Assembly (NCBI GenBank): GCA_038750655.1
Contig: JBCDGZ010000002.1
Location: 62,001 to 126,000, forward strand
DNA: 64,000 nucleotides
Source of the DNA: JBCDGZ01 sp038750655
GTDB lineage: Bacteria > Bacteroidota > Bacteroidia > Chitinophagales > Saprospiraceae
Reading direction: 5' to 3'
Shown here: in pieces, positions 1 through 8,086 of the stretch
How the letters are laid out: every line of letters starts with the position of its first letter
Position numbering within the stretch: position 1 is the stretch's first letter
The notes under the pieces: model-generated
Told to the model about the DNA's origin: nothing
The model's input: only the letters and a program-made list of their open reading frames with translations
The model's database searches: none
Position numbers and translations under genes: made by a program

Positions 1-290
1 GCAGATTTGTGGCAATCCAATTCGACCGCCGTCTGCTGTGTCTATACGAATAGATGCCTATGAGGAGAGCTTTGGTGGGTAAACAAACGCCTTTGGCGTT
101 CAGGTGGACGCCCGCCTGCCGGCCGGCAGGGTGGAATGCCTTTGGCATTTTGGGTGGACGGTAGACGGTATTTGGCGAACGTAGTGAGACGAAAGAAATG
201 TGCGGAGCCGCGTTCCTCTACAAACCACTACGTCAGGCCGTCTACCGTCAACCAAAGCACCAAAGGTGCTCAACCCTCTACCGTTCTCCC
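1..290. repeat. Non-coding strip with clustered small palindromes
   Basis: No convincing gene is present. Three 15-nt hairpins share the pattern of six-base arms around a three-base loop: 86-100 (arms AACGCC/GGCGTT, loop TTT), 135-149 (AATGCC/GGCATT, loop TTT) and 256-270 (AGCACC/GGTGCT, loop AAA). A GC-rich palindrome built on CCTGCCGG/CCGGCAGG lies at about 115-130. A larger imperfect inverted repeat pairs 159-168 (CGGTAGACGG) with 238-247 (CCGTCTACCG), and inside it 179-186 (ACGTAGTG) with 226-233 (CACTACGT). This resembles REP-like or MITE-like intergenic palindromic sequence. The identity of the element is inference. Confidence 0.5.
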
Positions 291-2225
291 CTACTGCCCA
301 AGCAAAAACCCACGAACCTGAGCAATCGCCGCCCCAATTGCCGCCGCTTCAAAGTACAACTGCTGCTGATTAAACTCATTTAACCAGATGATGTCTTTCT
401 GTCCTTGCAGTTGATCGTAGAAGAGCTTGGTTCCCTGCGGGATCGCACCACTTTCGCTGTGTACCACCAGTACCGGTTGGCTGATGTCCGCCGCACTGCC
501 GATGCCGTCAAAGGTCAGCCAAGGCTCCCAGCTGCTGACAGCGAAGCGATTGTCGTAGTAGCCGCCAGCGGCTTTGCCGGGATTGAGGTAGTAGTCGAAG
601 GCATTTTCGGGGACAAACATGGCACTAAGTGGGTCAAGCTCACTGGCCGCCAGTACGTAGTCCATTTCGCCGGTGGTGGCGTATTGCTCCTTGGCACTGC
701 GGGCAGCAGCCAATAGGCCATCCGTACCGCCAGGGCGCATATCGTAGATACCGCGCGCCAGCTCGGCATTGTGCAGCCAGGGTGCAACCAGCGCCAGTTG
801 CTTGATGCGGCTATCCTGAGCCACAGCGTGCGCCATGTAACCTGCACTTGCACAGATGCCCAGACCACTCAGCTGCTCTTGATTGACATTTTTATGGCCA
901 CTCAGATAAGTAACTGCGGACTTAATATCTTCAATTTTCAGGTGATAATCTTCCAACTGGCGAGGCTGGCCCTCGCTTTCTCCGAACCCGGTGAAGTCAA
1001 AGGTCAGTGCGATTAAGCCTTGCTCGGCCAGCAGGCTGGCGTAGGCATCTGGCATCTGCTCTTTGACGCTGGTCCAACTCCCGGTTATAATGACAGCCGG
1101 ATAACTGCGGCTAGCATCAAAGCCAGAAGGCAAAAACAGATGGCCTTTCAGGTGCAATCCCTTACTACTGAAGCTAACTTCTTCCATTTGTACCCCACTG
1201 CGAGCAGCCCCGGCGGCGTGAACAGAATAGTGTTCGGGCTGTAGACCGGGCCAGCTGTTCAACAGAATAGTAGGGCTGAAGTATTCTGTGAATCGGACGA
1301 TCTTCCCAGCAGTGTTGGTTTCAAAAATACCGATGTAGGAGTTGTTGTAGTCTTTACCTTCGTTGGTGATAATAGTGCCGCTGTACTGTACGAGGATGAT
1401 ATTGGGGTTGCGGGTAGGAAGGTAGTGCCGCTCGTACTGCTGCTGATAGTCCATCACTCCGCTGTATTGCTGCTTCATCGCCGCTTTTCCGTTCAGCGAT
1501 TTAGGGAAATTATTAGGGGAGAAAGGCATGGTTTGCACTACGTTTTTGTCCATCTCTGCCAATACGGCATCTAGGTTTCTGGCTTCGAGAGCTTTGAAGA
1601 ACCGCTCGACGGGCGCTTGCGCCGCACTCTGATCAGAAAAAGCAGGAATCTGATTATTTTGCACATTCTGCATCGCCAATTGCGGCAGCTCCTGGTTGCC
1701 CGCCTGATCGTAGAGGCTCAGATCAATACGCGCCAGCTTCCATTTGCCATTTTCCATAATGAACTCCGTATCATAGCCGACGAAGACCGTCCAGACATTC
1801 TCACCGCTATCAGTGCTGAGGTAGTGACTGGCCAGCGCATCCAGGGTGGCTGTAGCCCGCTCGCCGGCCACCCAGATGGCAAAGTTGTGCGGCTGATGCA
1901 AGGTCCTTTCAAACCCAGGCAGCAAGGCATGCCAGCCTTCGATAATCTCCGTAGGGCTCTGGAAGCCGGGCTCGCCACCCAGCGCAGAATAGTCGGTGTA
2001 TACTTTGCTGGCCATGGTGCTAGCTACCCCCGCCCAGTCGCGCTCGTCTACCGCGCGGAAGAGTTGAATCAATAGTTCTTTGATCGCCGTTTGTGCTACG
2101 GCTTCTTTTGCTTGAAGGCTTTCAATGGTATTCATGTCTTGCTTATTTTGAGATTTTGGAGCATCCGTATTGTTACAGGCCAAGGTGCTGGCCAAAATGG
2201 TGATTGCGAGGATTACCTTTTTCAT
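291..2225 (-). CDS. Lipoprotein: two NTF2/SnoaL-like domains fused to an alpha/beta hydrolase
   Basis: The N terminus is a lipoprotein signal (hydrophobic stretch ending LASTLAC). Residues about 45-185 and 195-320 each look like SnoaL/NTF2-like cone folds, the first resembling DUF4440-type ketosteroid-isomerase-like domains. Residues about 345-640 form an alpha/beta hydrolase of the dienelactone hydrolase/acetyl-xylan-esterase type: an FTGFGESEG strand-turn, and GICASAGYMAH as the nucleophile elbow. The elbow reads G-x-C/S-A-S-A-G, so the nucleophile is Ser or Cys in GICASAG and cannot be settled by eye. A late acidic/basic pair was not assigned. The substrate is unknown. The order NTF2-NTF2-hydrolase in one exported chain is unusual. 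The gene is the last of a run of minus-strand genes and is preceded by a candidate -7 box at 2260-2267. Confidence 0.75.
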   Translation of the reverse strand: MKKVILAITILASTLACNNTDAPKSQNKQDMNTIESLQAKEAVAQTAIKELLIQLFRAVDERDWAGVASTMASKVYTDYSALGGEPGFQSPTEIIEGWHALLPGFERTLHQPHNFAIWVAGERATATLDALASHYLSTDSGENVWTVFVGYDTEFIMENGKWKLARIDLSLYDQAGNQELPQLAMQNVQNNQIPAFSDQSAAQAPVERFFKALEARNLDAVLAEMDKNVVQTMPFSPNNFPKSLNGKAAMKQQYSGVMDYQQQYERHYLPTRNPNIILVQYSGTIITNEGKDYNNSYIGIFETNTAGKIVRFTEYFSPTILLNSWPGLQPEHYSVHAAGAARSGVQMEEVSFSSKGLHLKGHLFLPSGFDASRSYPAVIITGSWTSVKEQMPDAYASLLAEQGLIALTFDFTGFGESEGQPRQLEDYHLKIEDIKSAVTYLSGHKNVNQEQLSGLGICASAGYMAHAVAQDSRIKQLALVAPWLHNAELARGIYDMRPGGTDGLLAAARSAKEQYATTGEMDYVLAASELDPLSAMFVPENAFDYYLNPGKAAGGYYDNRFAVSSWEPWLTFDGIGSAADISQPVLVVHSESGAIPQGTKLFYDQLQGQKDIIWLNEFNQQQLYFEAAAIGAAIAQVRGFLLGQ

Positions 2226-2259
2226 TGCTCAATGTTTTGATTAATTAGTAAAGACAATA

Positions 2260-2267
2260 CAAAGGTA
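2260..2267 (-). promoter_or_regulatory. Candidate -7 box (TACCTTTG)
   Basis: Reads TACCTTTG on the minus strand, a full match to the Bacteroidota -7 consensus TAnnTTTG, 35 bp before the ATG at 2225. No clear TTTG -33 box was found at the expected spacing. Confidence 0.4.
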
Positions 2268-2319
2268 GCCCCAGAAGCAGCCTAGCGTGATGCACATTTC
2301 AAAGCAAGAGGTATAAAAA

Positions 2320-2355
2320 TCAAGTCCGTTTCCTCTATGAGAGACACGGACTTGA
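2320..2355 (-). terminator. Rho-independent terminator-like hairpin
   Basis: A perfect 10-bp stem (TCAAGTCCGT/ACGGACTTGA) is followed on the minus strand by TTTTT. It lies 94 bp past the stop of the gene at 2449 and is the likely end of the SRPBCC transcript. Confidence 0.65.
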
Positions 2356-2391
2356 CAAATAGTGAGTAGTAATAGTTACTATAATAGCACA

Positions 2392-2421
2392 AGCCATGTC
2401 TCCCGGTCAGGGGACATGGCT
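2392..2421. terminator. Second hairpin downstream of the SRPBCC gene
   Basis: Inverted repeat with arms GCCATGTC/GACATGGC, 28 bp past the stop codon at 2449. No strong U-tract follows on the minus strand, so it is either a weak terminator or a 3'-end stabilising stem placed before the hairpin at 2320-2355. Confidence 0.45.
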
Positions 2422-2448
2422 ATTTTAGTTAGTATGTTTTAAGGCAAT

Positions 2449-3489
2449 CTACTGATAAAAGAAATACAATCGCGTCAGCCACTTCGCAGGATCGGGCTGT
2501 TGATCCGGCTTCGCATAATATTCTTCCAAAGTAGGAGAAACGGCATTCAGCCCGCGGGATTGCATGTACTGCTGTGCCGCCAGGTGAGCTTTCGAAATGC
2601 CGGAAGGATCGCCGTAGTAGTCGACCATGACGGCTTTGCCTGGTGGGAGGGTGGTGGCTTGTAGCTCGGTACTCAGGTTACGGGCTTCCTTGACCGGGAT
2701 GGCCGCAGCTAGGTTGACGGTGCCGTTAGCGTCGTTCCAGTCGTAAAAGATGCCGCTGGGTACGCCGTTGTTGCGAATATTTTGCTCTTTGCAATTATCA
2801 TAGATCTGTTGGAAGTAATAAGCAAAGTGGCCTTCCACGTCCCGCATAGGGATGGTTTTGCGGACCGAGATGTAGGAGCGGCCGGGGAAGTTAACTTCTT
2901 GGATGTTGAAATCACCGGGGTCGCCGCCGCCGCTTTGATTGACGGCCGTTTCGCGGCTGCTCGCTATGATCTCGCAGTTGGTGCGCAGATTTTGCAGGCC
3001 CTGCTCCATCTCGCTGCCCATTTTGCTTTTCAGCATCAGCCCCTTAAACTTAGCGATGGGACTGCTGTCCAGGTTGCGGTCAGCGCCCCAGGTTACTTTT
3101 ACGCCATTGTTAGCAGGCTTGAACTGGAAGTAGCCAGTGGCCTTACCTTGATCGTAAAAATCCATAACGGTGAGGACCCTTTCGTTGGTGGTGCTCTCGG
3201 CGACAAAGAAGGTACCGCTGCCAACTTCGGGGTTGGTACTCTCCCATTTATAGCTGGCTCCCTGGCCACGGACTTTGCTGCCGAAGGCCAGTTTGGTAGT
3301 CCGATCGATTCTGAGATAGGGCATCCACTTCACCAGATTCTGCAAATCATTGACTTGATCAAAAACTAAATCCGGAGAAGCATTGACAATTATGGAGCGC
3401 TCTACGTGTAGTTTAGAGGGTAAGGCCAGTGAACCTAACAAAAGCAAAGCCGCTACGCCTCCAAGGCCAAAAAGGATTTTCTTCAACAT
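2449..3489 (-). CDS. Membrane-anchored SRPBCC + GyrI-like effector-binding protein (copy 2)
   Basis: An N-terminal membrane anchor (residues about 4-24) is followed by an SRPBCC/START-like domain (about 28-175, with the opening motif VERSIIVNASPDLVFDQVNDL). A GyrI-like/AraC effector-binding domain follows (about 190-346, with FPGRSYISVRK and GIFYDWNDANG). SRPBCC domains form deep hydrophobic pockets and GyrI-like domains bind small amphipathic ligands, so a small-molecule binding role outside the inner membrane is plausible. No DNA-binding domain is present, unlike classical GyrI-family regulators. It is a paralogue of the gene at 3628-4644 and lies directly downstream of it on the same strand, 138 bp apart. 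Specificity is unknown. Confidence 0.75.
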   Translation of the reverse strand: MLKKILFGLGGVAALLLLGSLALPSKLHVERSIIVNASPDLVFDQVNDLQNLVKWMPYLRIDRTTKLAFGSKVRGQGASYKWESTNPEVGSGTFFVAESTTNERVLTVMDFYDQGKATGYFQFKPANNGVKVTWGADRNLDSSPIAKFKGLMLKSKMGSEMEQGLQNLRTNCEIIASSRETAVNQSGGGDPGDFNIQEVNFPGRSYISVRKTIPMRDVEGHFAYYFQQIYDNCKEQNIRNNGVPSGIFYDWNDANGTVNLAAAIPVKEARNLSTELQATTLPPGKAVMVDYYGDPSGISKAHLAAQQYMQSRGLNAVSPTLEEYYAKPDQQPDPAKWLTRLYFFYQ

Positions 3490-3627
3490 ATGTTATAAAT
3501 AAGTCAAGCTGCGATTCACTATTTCACAAAATCTTCCTTTATAAATCTCGCTCATCGCAACTTGGGTTGGATATAAATTGGCTAAATAAGCATCGATACG
3601 ACCGTTGCCAAGATCATACCAAAGGCC

Positions 3628-4644
3628 CTATAAAAGATAGTAGACCTTGGTCAGCCACAGGCTGGTGTCTGGCTCCTGCGCTGGGTCGGTAACATACTCT
3701 TCGATCACCGGCCATTTCTGTTCAAGCTGGTGGGCCTTCAAGTAGGCGTCGGCAGCCTCATGCGCCTTGATCGTTGTCTCAGGGGCCCCGTAGTGATTAA
3801 TCAGCAGGGCTCTACCCGCTGGCAGTTGGATCAACTCTGCGCCCGCCGCCGCCTTGCTGCCTTCGGCCACCGGAATGGCAGCCACCATGTCGGTCTGCCC
3901 CTGCGCCTCGTCCCAACTGTAAAACAAACCGCCCGGCATCCCGGCGATCTGTATCTCCTTTTGCTGGCAAGCCTCAAACAGCGAAGGCATCTGCTCGGCG
4001 TAGAACTGCTGAACCGCTCCCATCGCAATCTTCTTGCGGATACCCAAAAAGGTCTTTCCCGGAAATTCTACTTCCTCCACCCGCGTCTCCAGGCGTTTCT
4101 CCGTAGCCAGCTCTTTTTCGACCAGCTTCTTGAGCTTATCCAAGCCTTTCTCAAAATTGCCCCCCACATCTGCATCTAGATCAATAAAAAACATAAAGAC
4201 ACTTTCTACGAAGGCATTTTTACCCGTCATAATCCAACTGACTTTGGTGGCCGCACCCTCCTTTTCTGCCTTCAGGGTAATATCGGACTCGCTCTGCCAG
4301 GGCTCCGTAATGGTCATATGAGTCGTAACACTTTCATTTTCCTCGACCGCCGTAATTTCCTGCGATCCCTTACCAACTTGTTCGTTGCCCTCCCAAACAT
4401 ATACCGATCCAACCTGACCGTCAGTGCCTTGGACCGATACCGTCATATTGGGGTCCAATTCCACCCAGGGCGACCATTCTCGTATCGAGTCAAAATACCT
4501 GAGGTAAGGAAATATCTTCTTTTGGGGAGCATCAATGAGAATCGAGCGCTCGATATGGATGTCTTTGGGTGCAATCAGCCCGATCAGCAGGAAGGCCAAT
4601 ATCAGTAGCCCTATAATTCCAAGCAGAACTTTTAACGCTTTCAT
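3628..4644 (-). CDS. Membrane-anchored SRPBCC + GyrI-like effector-binding protein (copy 1)
   Basis: Same layout as its neighbour at 2449-3489: a TM anchor (about 5-25), an SRPBCC domain (about 30-170, opening IERSILIDAPQKKIFPYLRYFDSIREWSPW), and a GyrI-like domain (about 185-338, with FPGKTFLGIRKKIAM and GGLFYSWDEAQGQ). The WSPWVE segment is the usual SRPBCC polyketide-cyclase-like motif. The two copies are clearly homologous but well diverged, which suggests an old tandem duplication with different ligands. The start follows from the N-terminal hydrophobic segment beginning at this methionine. Confidence 0.75.
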   Translation of the reverse strand: MKALKVLLGIIGLLILAFLLIGLIAPKDIHIERSILIDAPQKKIFPYLRYFDSIREWSPWVELDPNMTVSVQGTDGQVGSVYVWEGNEQVGKGSQEITAVEENESVTTHMTITEPWQSESDITLKAEKEGAATKVSWIMTGKNAFVESVFMFFIDLDADVGGNFEKGLDKLKKLVEKELATEKRLETRVEEVEFPGKTFLGIRKKIAMGAVQQFYAEQMPSLFEACQQKEIQIAGMPGGLFYSWDEAQGQTDMVAAIPVAEGSKAAAGAELIQLPAGRALLINHYGAPETTIKAHEAADAYLKAHQLEQKWPVIEEYVTDPAQEPDTSLWLTKVYYLL

Positions 4645-4732
4645 GATCTAGAGGATTGGTGTTATTTGTTGAAAGATGAACTTCTCAGGCAAACGCAGTC
4701 CAAGAAGCTTAAATGATAGCGGTAAAAATATA

Positions 4733-4771
4733 AAAAACGGCTCGGTGAGCAATATTCACCGAGCCGTTTTT
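4733..4771 (-). terminator. Strong rho-independent terminator after moxR
   Basis: A perfect 16-bp stem (arms AAAAACGGCTCGGTGA/TCACCGAGCCGTTTTT) with a 7-nt loop and T-rich flanks on both sides. It starts 24 bp after the moxR stop codon. Because the stem is symmetric it could work in both directions, but no plus-strand gene reads into it. Confidence 0.9.
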
Positions 4772-4794
4772 AGACTAAATATCCCTTTACGGGC

Positions 4795-5766
4795 TTAGAA
4801 CAAGCCTTCAATCACCTGTTCCTCCGTAATGCCTTCGGCTTCCGCCTTGTAATTGCGGACGATGCGATGACGAAGAACATACTTGGCAATTGCCTGTACA
4901 TCTTCAATATCTGGCGAGTATTTGCCATTGATGGCAGCGTGGCACTTAGCCCCCAGCACCAGGTATTGCGAAGCCCGCGGACCTGCACCCCAAGAGATGT
5001 AGTTATTGACTGCATCGGTAGCTCGCTCCGTGTTCGGACGAGTCTTGGTAGCTAGAGATACTGCGTATTCCAGCACATTATCAGCGATAGGAATTTTACG
5101 GATCAGTTCCTGAAAGAAAAGAATCTGATCACCACTGACGATGTTGCTCAACTCATATTTATTATTCGAAGTGGTGCCTTTGACGACCATAATCTCCTCT
5201 TGATAGGAAGGATAATCCAGTGGGATGTTGAACATGAAGCGGTCAAGCTGTGCTTCCGGTAGTGGGTAGGTCCCTTCCTGCTCAATCGGGTTTTGCGTCG
5301 CCAGTACGAAGAAAGGCGAAGGCAGGCGGTGTCGAACCCCACTCACCGTCACGGAGCGTTCCTGCATAGCTTCCAGCAGTGCGGCCTGGGTCTTTGGTGG
5401 CGTACGGTTGATCTCATCCGCCAGTACGATATTAGAAAAGATGGGGCCCTTGTTGAATTTAAAATGGCGATCCTCATCTAATATTTCTGTCCCGGTAATA
5501 TCGGAGGGCATCAAGTCAGGGGTAAACTGAATCCGCTTGAATTCCAGATCCAACACTTCGGCGATGGTGCTGACCAGTAAGGTCTTGGCCAAACCAGGTA
5601 CTCCAACCAAGAGGCTGTGTCCATTACTAAACAGGGAAATGATTACGGCTTTGACGACATCTTCCTGACCAACAATGACTTTGCCGATCTCTTTGGAGAG
5701 GTCGCGGTACGATTGTGCGAGTGCGTCTACTGCTTCAACTTCGGATTTGTATGCTGTTTGCTGCAT
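4795..5766 (-). CDS. moxR: MoxR-family AAA+ ATPase
   Basis: MoxR-type AAA+ chaperone ATPase of 323 residues from the chosen start. Walker A is GVPGLAKT and Walker B is VLADEINR. The AAA_3 signature NPIEQEGTYPLPEAQLDRFMF is followed by the C-terminal AAA lid, ending in the family's IVRNYKAEAEGI segment. I prefer the ATG at 5766 because homology begins at QTAYKSEVEAVD; the ATG at 5829 would add 21 unrelated residues. MoxR proteins usually sit next to DUF58 and von Willebrand A genes of the Bacteroidota Bat/MoxR cluster. None is found here, so its partner must be elsewhere. It is followed by a strong terminator. Confidence 0.9.
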   Translation of the reverse strand: MQQTAYKSEVEAVDALAQSYRDLSKEIGKVIVGQEDVVKAVIISLFSNGHSLLVGVPGLAKTLLVSTIAEVLDLEFKRIQFTPDLMPSDITGTEILDEDRHFKFNKGPIFSNIVLADEINRTPPKTQAALLEAMQERSVTVSGVRHRLPSPFFVLATQNPIEQEGTYPLPEAQLDRFMFNIPLDYPSYQEEIMVVKGTTSNNKYELSNIVSGDQILFFQELIRKIPIADNVLEYAVSLATKTRPNTERATDAVNNYISWGAGPRASQYLVLGAKCHAAINGKYSPDIEDVQAIAKYVLRHRIVRNYKAEAEGITEEQVIEGLF

Positions 5767-5900
5767 TTGTTTTATGTCGTGATTTAATAGAATAGGGTTT
5801 TGCTGCAATAATCGGTGTGAAAACACCAAATATGTAACGTGACAAATTGTTGCTTTGTTTCGTTGCCTCTGAGGTTCATCGCCCCAGCAACCTGGTTTTG

Positions 5901-6650
5901 CTAGGTCCCGCTGGCCTGATGTTCATCGCAGTCCCATAGCATATCTGATAGTTCATAAGGAGAATTGGGGTAATAATAATGCCACCACTCCGTCCGAATT
6001 GGTCGGAGACCGACTTCCTTCATGGTGCTTCTCAACAACTGACGGTTGGCCTGTATGCTATCGGGCAGTTTGGTGTACGTGTGGTGCGCTCGGGGCCCGA
6101 AGAAGTCAAAAGGGGTCCCCATGTCCAGTTCTTCGCCATTGCTACGCACGATGGTAAGGTCAACAGCGCTACCTCGGTTGTGCATGGAGCCTTTGGCCGG
6201 AGGGGTTACATAGCTGGCGTTGGGGACTTTGTCCCATAGCTTCTGTTGAATGGGCCGAGGGCGGTAGCAGTCTAGCATTTTCAAGCCTAGTCCTTGTTTT
6301 TGTAACTTTTGATGAGCTAGAAATATGGCTTTAGCTACGGGCGGACGAAGCAAGCAGCGTCCACATTCATACATTTTTTCTTTGACAAAATTATCAGTGG
6401 TGGCGTATTTGAGATCGAGTATGATACTGGCATCAATCAGGTGAATATCCGTCCAGAGGCTGGTATCGTAGTCGTAGACAGGTGGAGGTACAGTGACGAC
6501 CTCCCTTTTGTCCTCTTTTATACTATCGATTACTTCTAATGACAGCGGGGCGGCGGCTTGCGAATTAGCCGAAGATGGGCTTTGGCCACAACTCCACAGC
6601 AGGCAGGCCCCCAGGGCTACGATGGTGCTATTTTGCCAACGTAGGCGCAT
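5901..6650 (-). CDS. VanX/DdpX-type D-Ala-D-Ala dipeptidase, lipoprotein
   Basis: Peptidase M15D. Zinc ligands are visible as SMHNRGSAVD (His157, Asp164) and EWWH (His224, with catalytic Glu221); CYRPRP contains the conserved arginine (Arg130). Residues 1-21 form a lipoprotein signal ending LLWSC, so the enzyme is probably anchored in the envelope and hydrolyses D-Ala-D-Ala in the periplasm. Such chromosomal enzymes usually serve peptidoglycan turnover or nutrient recovery rather than vancomycin resistance, and no vanH/vanA genes are nearby. It begins 2 bp after the end of the thioredoxin-like gene and is co-transcribed with it. Confidence 0.88.
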   Translation of the reverse strand: MRLRWQNSTIVALGACLLWSCGQSPSSANSQAAAPLSLEVIDSIKEDKREVVTVPPPVYDYDTSLWTDIHLIDASIILDLKYATTDNFVKEKMYECGRCLLRPPVAKAIFLAHQKLQKQGLGLKMLDCYRPRPIQQKLWDKVPNASYVTPPAKGSMHNRGSAVDLTIVRSNGEELDMGTPFDFFGPRAHHTYTKLPDSIQANRQLLRSTMKEVGLRPIRTEWWHYYYPNSPYELSDMLWDCDEHQASGT

Positions 6651-6652
6651 CC

Positions 6653-8038
6653 TTATTCCCCAAAAATCTTGGCCAACTGCTGCTCTAGCTGCGCTCCTCT
6701 CAGATTACGGGCAATGATGCGGCCTTCGCGATCGAGCAAGACGGTATGCGGGATGGAGCGTACAGAATACGTTTGCGCTACAGAATTGGACCAGCCTCTC
6801 AGATCGCTGACATGATGCCAGGGCAATCCATCTTTATCGATGGCATTCAGCCAGCGCTTTTTATCCTTATCCAAACTAACCCCCAGGATATCGAAGCCCT
6901 TGTCCTTGTACTTTTCGTACACCTTGACCACATTCGGGTTTTCCTTGCGGCAGGGGCCACACCAGCTGGCCCAAAAGTCTACCAGCACAACCTTGCCCCG
7001 CAATGAACTAAGACTCAGCGGCTCTCCCTCCGGTGTATTTTGCGTAAAATCGGGAGCAACAGCGCCCGGCAGAAACTGCCCGGCCTGCTTAATCTGCTGC
7101 GCCAAGCGCTGCACCGGCGGCGTAGGATTATCCTTATGCAAATCCACAAACCGCTGTCCGTATTCGAGAAAGGCGGGGTGGTTCTTGGCTTGTAAGCCCA
7201 GAATTACTCCGCCCAAAGCATAGTTATACGCCGGCGTCCCTTCAGGGATTTTGTTGAGGTTGAGATCGACAAAATTCTTAAAATCCGGCAAAGGCAAATT
7301 GGTCGACGTAAGCGTCTGGGCGTAGGTTTTGAAGGCCTCAAAAAGAGGAGGAATATGGTTGTAAGCTTCATCCGTCAGGTCAACCCCACTGAAATACTCC
7401 TTGATATAATGCTCCACCTCATTGGCATAGCCTTTCTTATCCGTAATGTAGCTGACATAACTCTCCAAGGCCATGATTTTGGCAATAAACGGTTGTGTCT
7501 TTTGCAGGGAATCCAACAGTGCTATCTTATCCGTATCCACTTGACGAATATTGACCTCTGCTTTTTGGCGTTTTTCCTCATCGCGGTAATTGCGTTGGTA
7601 ACTGCGGATGGATTGGTTCATTTTCCCCTTCAAAGCCTGATTGGTATTGCGGAAAGACTCATAGCGCAGATTGAGATCAGAGACTTCTGTTTTCACCCGC
7701 TGCATGCTGTTGCACTTGCCCTTCAAGCGGATCAAAGGCTCCTGTCCGATGATTACGGCTCTCTTTTGGGTTTCAGAAGTGCCTACGTACAGAAATCTGG
7801 GCGACGAAGCAGGCAATTCAAAACGGAAAGTATCTCCGCTGACCTGGGCGGCCTGAATTCGTCGAAAGGAAATTCCTTCAAAACTGTATAGCGACACTTT
7901 GTCGGTCGACTTACAACCTTCTAAAATACAGGTCAGCTTAACTGTTGGTGCAGCAGCCGTATTCTTTTGTATGTTTTCCGGACTTTTGCCGTTCAGCAAG
8001 AGCAAAGGCAAAAGCAGGGATAATAATTTCATCATCAT
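6653..8038 (-). CDS. TlpA-like thioredoxin with N-terminal DUF4369-type domain
   Basis: Secreted thiol-disulfide protein. A signal peptide is followed by a DUF4369-like beta domain (about 25-125), an alpha-helical linker, then a TlpA/AhpC-type thioredoxin domain in the last 136 residues with WASWCGPCRK (active-site CxxC) and the cis-proline segment SIPHTVLL. This family keeps envelope proteins or c-type cytochromes reduced in Bacteroidota. I chose the ATG at 8038, where MMMKLLSLLLPLLLL starts a clean signal peptide. The in-frame ATG at 8059 would add seven polar residues and sits next to TATTTTG, which resembles a promoter box. The gene overlaps nothing and is followed after 2 bp by the VanX-type gene. 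Confidence 0.82.
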   Translation of the reverse strand: MMMKLLSLLLPLLLLNGKSPENIQKNTAAAPTVKLTCILEGCKSTDKVSLYSFEGISFRRIQAAQVSGDTFRFELPASSPRFLYVGTSETQKRAVIIGQEPLIRLKGKCNSMQRVKTEVSDLNLRYESFRNTNQALKGKMNQSIRSYQRNYRDEEKRQKAEVNIRQVDTDKIALLDSLQKTQPFIAKIMALESYVSYITDKKGYANEVEHYIKEYFSGVDLTDEAYNHIPPLFEAFKTYAQTLTSTNLPLPDFKNFVDLNLNKIPEGTPAYNYALGGVILGLQAKNHPAFLEYGQRFVDLHKDNPTPPVQRLAQQIKQAGQFLPGAVAPDFTQNTPEGEPLSLSSLRGKVVLVDFWASWCGPCRKENPNVVKVYEKYKDKGFDILGVSLDKDKKRWLNAIDKDGLPWHHVSDLRGWSNSVAQTYSVRSIPHTVLLDREGRIIARNLRGAQLEQQLAKIFGE

Positions 8039-8086
8039 GCTAGTTTTTGGACCAAACATTCAAAATACTTAAATATCTGGCAAGAT

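Noticed and set aside
86..270. CRISPR-like repeat cluster
   Set aside because: The repeats are 15-nt hairpins with differing sequence and irregular spacing, no unique spacers of constant length, and no cas genes.
5901..6650. Vancomycin-resistance dipeptidase
   Set aside because: No vanH or D-Ala-D-Lac ligase is nearby, and the enzyme is an anchored lipoprotein beside a thioredoxin gene; a housekeeping peptidoglycan role is more likely.
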